Positions 59,693 to 64,000 of a DNA stretch of 64,000 nt are shown here, one piece after another. The translations under genes were made by a program, and so were the position numbers. This stretch comes from Halorhodospira halochloris. Its GTDB lineage: Bacteria; Pseudomonadota; Gammaproteobacteria; Nitrococcales; Halorhodospiraceae. The notes beneath the pieces were generated by a model that was not told the origin of the DNA, made no database searches, and saw only the letters and a list, made by a program, of their open reading frames with translations. The stretch is taken from assembly GCF_002356555.2 (NCBI RefSeq), contig NZ_AP017372.2, positions 496,001 to 560,000 on the forward strand, in the 5' to 3' direction. Position 1 is the stretch's first letter. The number at the start of each line of letters is the position of its first letter.

Positions 59693-59721
59693 GCGGCGCT
59701 TCTAGATGCTAGGAGCGCCGC
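59693..59721 (+). terminator. Hairpin after the acidic-protein gene
   Basis: GCGGCGCT and AGCGCCGC pair over eight bases around a 13-base loop, followed by a mixed TGTAGTTTG stretch. It may act as a weak terminator. Confidence 0.4.
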
Positions 59722-59759
59722 TGTAGTTTGTAAGGGCTGAGGTGCGTAGGCCCACCAAC

Positions 59760-59783
59760 CGAGGCCTCTGCTGAGAGGCCTCG
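59760..59783. other. Hairpin in the der leader
   Basis: CGAGGCCTC and GAGGCCTCG pair perfectly around TGCTGA, followed on the plus strand by six A residues. Because the run is A and not T, it is not a plus-strand intrinsic terminator. It lies 41 bases before the der ATG. Confidence 0.5.
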
Positions 59784-59824
59784 AAAAAATGCCGCTGCCT
59801 CGTGGCACTATAAGAGATCTGTTA

Positions 59825-61291
59825 ATGCGCCCTGTAATCGCCCTAGTTGGACGTCCAAACGTCGGCAAATCCACCCTGTTCAATCGCCTCACTAGGACTA
59901 GGGATGCCCTGGTGGCCAACTATCCTGGGCTGACGCGGGACCGCCAATATGGGGTTCTTCGTCACCACGGTGATAGCGCCATTGTTATCGATACTGGTGG
60001 TATGGGTGAGGAGACAGATGGGCCTGGTGCTGCTATGCATGAGCAAGCCGGTGCTGCTATTGCTGAGGCTGATACGGTTATTCTGATAGTTGATGGGCAG
60101 ACAGGGGTTAGTTCAGGTGATGAAGAGATTGTTGCGCAACTCAGGGGGCGGGGTTGTGCGGTGCATGTTGCAGTAAATAAAAGCGAGGGGCTGGATAAGA
60201 ACCTCGTCTGCGCTGACTTTCATAGCTTAGGCATAGCAGCAGTTCACGCCATCTCAGCTCTGCGCGGTAGGGGGGTGGATGATTTAATCGATGCGGTATT
60301 TCGAGACGTTTATGCCCGCCGTTCTCAGCCCCATAAAGCCCCCGAGCAAGCTGGAGTAAATGGCCTGGATGAGGGGGTTGATGATCAAGTTGCTGCCCCT
60401 CGGGGGGCGGTGAGTGTGGCGGTAGTGGGGCGTCCGAATGTTGGCAAGTCGACGCTTATTAATCGCCTGCTCGGTGAAGAGAGGGTTGTTGTCTATGACC
60501 AGCCGGGGACGACACGGGATAGTATAACCATACCTTTTGAGTGCGCTGGTCAGTTATACCACTTGATCGATACAGCCGGAGTTAGGCGCCGGGCCCGGGT
60601 TGATGAGCAAGTGGAAAAGCTCAGTGTGATTAAGAGCCTAGAGGCTATAGATAGGGCCAATGTGGTGCTGTTGGTCAGTGATGCTCGAGAGGGTATCACC
60701 GAACAGGATGCCCACCTTGCCGGCCATGTGCTGGAGGCGGGAAGGGCTTTGGTGCTCGTCATTAATAAGTGGGATGGGCTGGAGCCAGATCAGCGCCTTA
60801 AGGTTAAGCGCGATTTAGATCGCCGGTTTGCCTTTCTTGAGTTTGCTAGGCGCCACTTTGTTTCGGCTCTGCACGGTAGTGGGGTAGGGCTGTTGTTGGA
60901 GTCGGTCGACCTTGCTTATGCTGCGGCAAATCGTGACTTGCCTACCCCAGAGCTTAATGAGGCCTTGCACAAGGCTATTGCGGGGCATCAGCCGCCATTG
61001 TCGCGAGGTAGACGGATAAAACCACGCTACGCCCACCAGGGCGGCCACAACCCACCGCGGATAGTCATTCACGGCAACCAGGTGCAGCGCTTGCCGGCTG
61101 CTTATGGCCGGTATCTTGAGCGGTTCTTCCGTGAAGAGTTTCAGCTGCAGGGAACCCCGGTGCGTATTGAGTATAGGGCAAGCGATAATCCCTTTGCCGA
61201 CAAGCCCAATCCTCTCTCAGAGCGCCAGCAGCGTCGCCGCCAGCGGGTTATTCGGCATGCCAAGCGGAGCAAGAAGAGGAAACGTCGTTGA
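59825..61291 (+). CDS. der: Ribosome biogenesis GTPase Der
   Basis: This GTPase with two tandem G domains helps 50S assembly. The 488 residues carry the first P-loop [20 protein letters not shown] near residue 8, a second [20 protein letters not shown] near residue 205, and a KH-like C-terminal domain ending in a basic tail ([17 protein letters not shown]). The ATG at 59825 starts the usual [16 protein letters not shown]; an in-frame ATG at 59789 would add 12 residues. It stands alone, not beside bamB or hisS. Confidence 0.95.
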   Translation: MRPVIALVGRPNVGKSTLFNRLTRTRDALVANYPGLTRDRQYGVLRHHGDSAIVIDTGGMGEETDGPGAAMHEQAGAAIAEADTVILIVDGQTGVSSGDEEIVAQLRGRGCAVHVAVNKSEGLDKNLVCADFHSLGIAAVHAISALRGRGVDDLIDAVFRDVYARRSQPHKAPEQAGVNGLDEGVDDQVAAPRGAVSVAVVGRPNVGKSTLINRLLGEERVVVYDQPGTTRDSITIPFECAGQLYHLIDTAGVRRRARVDEQVEKLSVIKSLEAIDRANVVLLVSDAREGITEQDAHLAGHVLEAGRALVLVINKWDGLEPDQRLKVKRDLDRRFAFLEFARRHFVSALHGSGVGLLLESVDLAYAAANRDLPTPELNEALHKAIAGHQPPLSRGRRIKPRYAHQGGHNPPRIVIHGNQVQRLPAAYGRYLERFFREEFQLQGTPVRIEYRASDNPFADKPNPLSERQQRRRQRVIRHAKRSKKRKRR

Positions 61292-61295
61292 GCTA

Positions 61296-61318
61296 ATGGC
61301 GCCGGTTCTAGAGGTTAC
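61296..61318. repeat. Solo arm fragment of the palindromic element
   Basis: ATGGCGCCGGTTCTAGAGGT resembles the right end of intact copies (GGCGCCGGCGAAGTTTTAGAGG) with a gap. It lies in the 52-base space between the convergent der and PP2C stops. Confidence 0.45.
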
Positions 61319-61343
61319 TTACTGTGTAATCCGGAGTACTACC

Positions 61344-62072
61344 TTAGAGCGCAACCAAGATAACCGATATGTTATCTCTGCCACCGCGCTCGAGTGCTTG
61401 GCGGATAAGGGCGTGGCAGCGTTCCTCTAAGTAGTCCTTATTAGGATCTTTGAGTACCTCTTCAATCTCTGTGTCATCAAGGTGAGCAGTCAGACCATCC
61501 GAGCAAAGCAGGAAGATATCCCCTGGCTCCCTAGGTAGGCGCTCTACGTCGGGCTCTGCATGGGTAACGGCCCCTAAGGCACGTTCGAGAACATTGCGCT
61601 CGGGGGAAAATTTAGCTTCATCTTCACTGATCTCGCCGTTACTGAGCGCACGCTGCACCGGGGTGTGGTCGGTGGTGAGTAACTTCAATTGATTGTTGCG
61701 CAGTAGATATATGCGAGAATCACCAACGTGGGCTATGGCCACCTCATCTGGAGCAGTGCAAAGTAAAGCCAAGGTGGTGCCCATGCCCTCATAGCGCCTG
61801 TCGCGCTCTGTGTATGAGAGTACTGCACGATTTGCCAAGTGGATCAAGTCAGCGGGCTCGCCTCCCGATTCGAGCCAGGTATGGTCGGCGCCGTGGTGGG
61901 CCTGGGCGATATTGATTACGCTCTCGACCGCTAACCGCGCGGCCTCATCACCAAAGGGGAGTCCGCCCAGGCCGTCAGCGAGGACTACAACGCCAGCCTC
62001 TTTGTCCCAGTCGATTCGATCTTCGTTCTTTTCTCTTACATGGCCGCGATGGGACTCACCGACTATATCCAT
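61344..62072 (-). CDS. PP2C-family serine/threonine phosphatase
   Basis: This 242-residue metal-dependent phosphatase shows the PP2C motifs in order. They are GHVREKNEDRIDWD near residue 10, VLADGLGGLPFGDEAA near residue 29, GMGTTLALL near residue 96, VAIAHVGDSRIYLLR near residue 110 and DGLT/GRDNISVILV near the end. Such enzymes often pair with a Hanks-type kinase or type VI secretion; neither is in the window. It is single and reverse. Confidence 0.92.
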   Translation of the reverse strand: MDIVGESHRGHVREKNEDRIDWDKEAGVVVLADGLGGLPFGDEAARLAVESVINIAQAHHGADHTWLESGGEPADLIHLANRAVLSYTERDRRYEGMGTTLALLCTAPDEVAIAHVGDSRIYLLRNNQLKLLTTDHTPVQRALSNGEISEDEAKFSPERNVLERALGAVTHAEPDVERLPREPGDIFLLCSDGLTAHLDDTEIEEVLKDPNKDYLEERCHALIRQALERGGRDNISVILVAL

Positions 62073-62163
62073 ATTTCCCCCTTGGTTTTTTTGACAGAAG
62101 TCGCGCAGGTTCTTAACTATCTATCCTAGCGCTATAGGGCAGTCGGCGAAAAGTAGCACTCTT

Positions 62164-62185
62164 GATATACGCTTTAGCGTATATC
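62164..62185. promoter_or_regulatory. Perfect short palindrome, possible operator
   Basis: GATATACGC and GCGTATATC flank TTTA, a 22-base perfect inverted repeat about 90 bases upstream of the PP2C start and 254 before the permease. The AT-rich symmetrical form would suit a dimeric repressor, for example an ArsR-type regulator of the permease group. No regulator gene is nearby. Confidence 0.45.
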
Positions 62186-62270
62186 ATTATGGGCCAAATA
62201 GCTCTCGAGCGAGGATACCCTTGCGGGAGCCGCGCTACCGTACGCGGATTGTTATTGTTCCAAACGGGAA

Positions 62271-62410
62271 CCTCTAAAACTTCGCCGACGCCACCATCCG
62301 CCCCGGTGTGGAGGTCTTGGCGCCAGGGATGGCGCCATGAAGCCTCCAGGGATGGATTCACGGCGTCCTCCACACCGGGGCGGATGGTGGCGTCGGCGAA
62401 GTTTTAGAGG
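62271..62410 (+). repeat. Palindromic element, copy 10
   Basis: The arms CCTCTAAAACTTCGCCGACG and CGTCGGCGAAGTTTTAGAGG are perfect, as are CCACCATCCGCCCC and GGGGCGGATGGTGG. Compared with copy 9, GACG/CGTC replaces GGCG/CGCC and CCACC/GGTGG replaces CCACT/AGTGG, on both arms at once. It is the cleanest covariation pair in the window. Confidence 0.95.
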
Positions 62411-62438
62411 CCACCAAACATGCACAAAGAGCCTAATT

Positions 62439-63437
62439 ATGCTGGAGATATTTGCCTATATAGCGACTCTGTCCACTGAGGGAGTGCTGGGCCTTGATCA
62501 GGATAAGAACCTAACCCAGACCCTGCATTTCTTTATTGAAAGTACAACTAAGATCTTCGCCCTCTTGATTGTACTAATATACGTTATCGCGTTGGCGCGG
62601 GCCTCGCTTAATGTCGAGAGGGTCAGGGCTTTTCTGGCTGGTAAGAATAGGTTGCTGGGATATTTTCTTGGGTCTACCTTTGGTGCCGTTACTCCATTTT
62701 GTTCGTGTTCGAGTGTGCCGGTATTTATCGGCTTTACTTCAGCCCGTATACCTATTGGTATAACGATGGCGTTCCTTATTACCTCGCCGATGATCAACGA
62801 AGTGGCTGTTGTGCTGCTCTGGGGGCTGCTGGGCTGGGAGTTGACTCTGCTCTACGTGGTGGTCGGCTTCGCCGTAGGTATGCTGGGCGGTGCATTCCTG
62901 GATGCCATTAGGGCAGAGCGCTATCTGCAACCCTTTCTAGCCAAGGCTTATGAGCAGGGGAGTAGTAGCGCCTTAGCTGAGCCGGAGAACAAGCGCCTTA
63001 GCCTTAGCGAGCGGCATGAATTTGCTAAGGGTGAGACTAAAGAGATCTTCCGGCGGGTATGGAAGTGGGTTTTCATTGGGGTCGGGCTAGGGGCCTTGCT
63101 CTATGGCTATGTGCCAGACGGCTGGTTTGAGAAGAACCTGGGCGACGGTGCGTGGTGGCAGGTGCCTGTTGCTGTGCTAGTTGGTATTCCACTTTATACT
63201 AATATCACCGGGGTTGTGCCGGTGATGGAGAGCCTTATTCTGCAGGGGTTGCCGATTGGTACTACGTTAGCCTTTTGTATGAGCACGGTGGCAGCTAGCT
63301 TCCCCGAGTTCGTCCTGCTCAAGCAGGTTATGCAGTGGCGGTTGCTGGTAATCGTCTTCCTAATGCTATTGTTAGCGTTCACAGTGGCAGGCTGGATACT
63401 GAACCTGGTTGGGCCGCTGCTATTTGCCGGGGTGTGA
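62439..63437 (+). CDS. Permease of the DUF318/ArsP type
   Basis: This 332-residue protein has about eight membrane segments and the conserved TPFCSCSSVPVFIGF motif near residue 87. DUF318 permeases include ArsP, which exports organoarsenicals in some bacteria, but specificity here is unknown. I chose the ATG at 62439, after repeat copy 10, because upstream starts would translate the repeat. A thioredoxin-like gene follows, a pairing seen elsewhere for this family. Confidence 0.88.
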   Translation: MLEIFAYIATLSTEGVLGLDQDKNLTQTLHFFIESTTKIFALLIVLIYVIALARASLNVERVRAFLAGKNRLLGYFLGSTFGAVTPFCSCSSVPVFIGFTSARIPIGITMAFLITSPMINEVAVVLLWGLLGWELTLLYVVVGFAVGMLGGAFLDAIRAERYLQPFLAKAYEQGSSSALAEPENKRLSLSERHEFAKGETKEIFRRVWKWVFIGVGLGALLYGYVPDGWFEKNLGDGAWWQVPVAVLVGIPLYTNITGVVPVMESLILQGLPIGTTLAFCMSTVAASFPEFVLLKQVMQWRLLVIVFLMLLLAFTVAGWILNLVGPLLFAGV

Positions 63438-63499
63438 TGGGCTTTGGTTGACGTTATGATGCATGTAAGCGGTGCCGCGCACGAAAGGCCTTAGGGATC

Positions 63500-63552
63500 C
63501 CCTAAACTCCCGCCGGGGCCACTCAACTGCCCCCGGCGGGAGTTTGTAGAGG
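63500..63552. repeat. Core-less mini form of the palindromic element
   Basis: CTAAACTCCCGCCGGGG and CCCCCGGCGGGAGTTTGTAG enclose CCACTCAACTG. The CCTCTAAA-type end and the CCACTCAACTGC segment of copy 4 are present, but the whole conserved core and one side of the inner arm are missing. It is either a deletion product or a distinct short hairpin between permease and thioredoxin genes. Confidence 0.7.
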
Positions 63553-63610
63553 TTTCTTTGAGCAGATCGCCTTACAGGTTTGATACTGGCTTAAGAGGTG
63601 AGTTGTGGTC

Positions 63611-63844
63611 ATGAAACACATAAAGGTCTTGGGTAGTGGATGTACCAAGTGCAATAAAACCGCGCAGATTATTGAAGAAAAGGCTGCTAATATGGGCCTA
63701 ACTGTACAGGTGGAGAAAGAGACGCGCCCTGAGGCGCTGTTCGAGTATGGGGTTATGTCTACGCCTGCTGTCGTTGTTGACGAACAACTCGTGCACAGCG
63801 GTTCGATACCAGAGAGTGGCAAGATTGAGGAGTGGTTAAAGTGA
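63611..63844 (+). CDS. Thioredoxin-like small disulfide protein
   Basis: This 77-residue protein of the MTH895-like thioredoxin family has CTKC near residue 11, the redox-active pair, and the cis-Pro segment STPAVVVDEQLVHSG near residue 49. AAGAGGTG lies upstream of the ATG; a GTG at 63605 is also possible. It probably acts on the adjacent permease or its substrate. Its stop overlaps the next gene as GTGA. Confidence 0.88.
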   Translation: MKHIKVLGSGCTKCNKTAQIIEEKAANMGLTVQVEKETRPEALFEYGVMSTPAVVVDEQLVHSGSIPESGKIEEWLK

Positions 63845-64000
63845 GTCTAATGCTTTTTTTGATTTTCCTGGCAGCATGTGCAGTGGCGGCGGCGACTGGG
63901 CACTTTTTTGGTCCGGGTCAGTGGTATGCCAAGCTCAATAAACCCGAGTGGACACCGCCTAACTGGGTCTTCCCGCTTGGCTGGGCGATAATGTACCCGG
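63841..64000 (+). CDS. tspO: TspO/MBR family protein, 3'-truncated
   Basis: The first 53 residues from a GTG that overlaps the thioredoxin stop read MSLMLFLIFLAACAVAAATG and then GPGQWYAKLNKPEWTPPNWV. This is the tryptophan-rich N-terminus of TspO, a membrane receptor for tetrapyrroles that represses photopigment genes in purple bacteria. The frame runs off the window end. The coupling with permease and thioredoxin suggests one operon. Confidence 0.85.
   Translation, partial: MSLMLFLIFLAACAVAAATGHFFGPGQWYAKLNKPEWTPPNWVFPLGWAIMYP

Noticed and set aside
59760-59783. The hairpin before der as an intrinsic terminator
   Set aside because: It is followed by A residues on the plus strand, and on the minus strand the T run precedes the stem.

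Overview
This window is a chromosomal segment of a gammaproteobacterium. The gene orders (lptF-lptG, tsaE-amiB-mutL-miaA-hfq-hflX-hflKC-hisZ-purA, rnr-rlmB-rpsF-rpsR-rplI-dnaB-alr-radA, tRNA-tig-clpP-clpX-lon-hupB-ppiD) are classical for that class. HflKC followed by DUF2065 and hisZ, holC next to valS, acid-rich small proteins and a TspO start at the right edge point to the Ectothiorhodospiraceae, most likely a halophilic phototroph of the Halorhodospira type. That placement is an inference from content; no 16S gene is present.

Layout. 1-5.8 kb, forward: the end of ilvN, then ilvC, a membrane rhodanese, pssA, leuA, a family-4 uracil-DNA glycosylase and rimI. 5.8-9.4 kb, reverse: holC, an unknown gene and valS. 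9.5-13.1 kb: lptF-lptG, then a gene-poor repeat-rich stretch and a reverse RDD membrane protein. 13.1-18.6 kb: tRNA-Glu, pcnB-folK-panB-panC-panD, and reverse queG. 18.6-32.6 kb: tsaE, amiB, an inverted nnr, mutL-miaA-hfq-hflX, hflK-hflC-DUF2065-hisZ-purA. 32.7-43 kb: a small unknown gene, tRNA-Leu, rnr-rlmB, rpsF-rpsR-DUF2232-rplI, dnaB-alr-radA. 43-49 kb: PilZ protein and folD (reverse), a four-tRNA cluster, a CpdA-like phosphoesterase, a Bax-inhibitor-1 protein, and a reverse group of FliF-tail peptide, FliL and a membrane-anchored HNH protein. 49-58.7 kb: tRNA-Leu, tig-clpP-clpX-lon, hupB, two tRNAs, ppiD-like gene and reverse fabI. 59-64 kb: a small acidic protein, der, a PP2C phosphatase, and a permease-thioredoxin-tspO group cut by the window end.

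The most striking non-genic content is a family of about 140-160 bp, almost perfectly palindromic elements. I count eight intact copies (one of them inserted into another), one chimera, one core-less miniature, and several decayed pieces. All lie between genes. Their central core is conserved in sequence, while the outer arms vary from copy to copy yet stay self-complementary. One pair is nested with a short flanking duplication, which suggests that the element moves. I found no transposase here and no CRISPR array.

Other points of interest are the membrane-anchored HNH protein with a possible decayed NERD-like domain, a free-standing FliF C-terminal-like peptide beside an orphan FliL, an in-frame KGTGT repeat expansion inside nnr, a PpiD that seems to lack its parvulin domain, and a textbook heat-shock promoter in front of lon.
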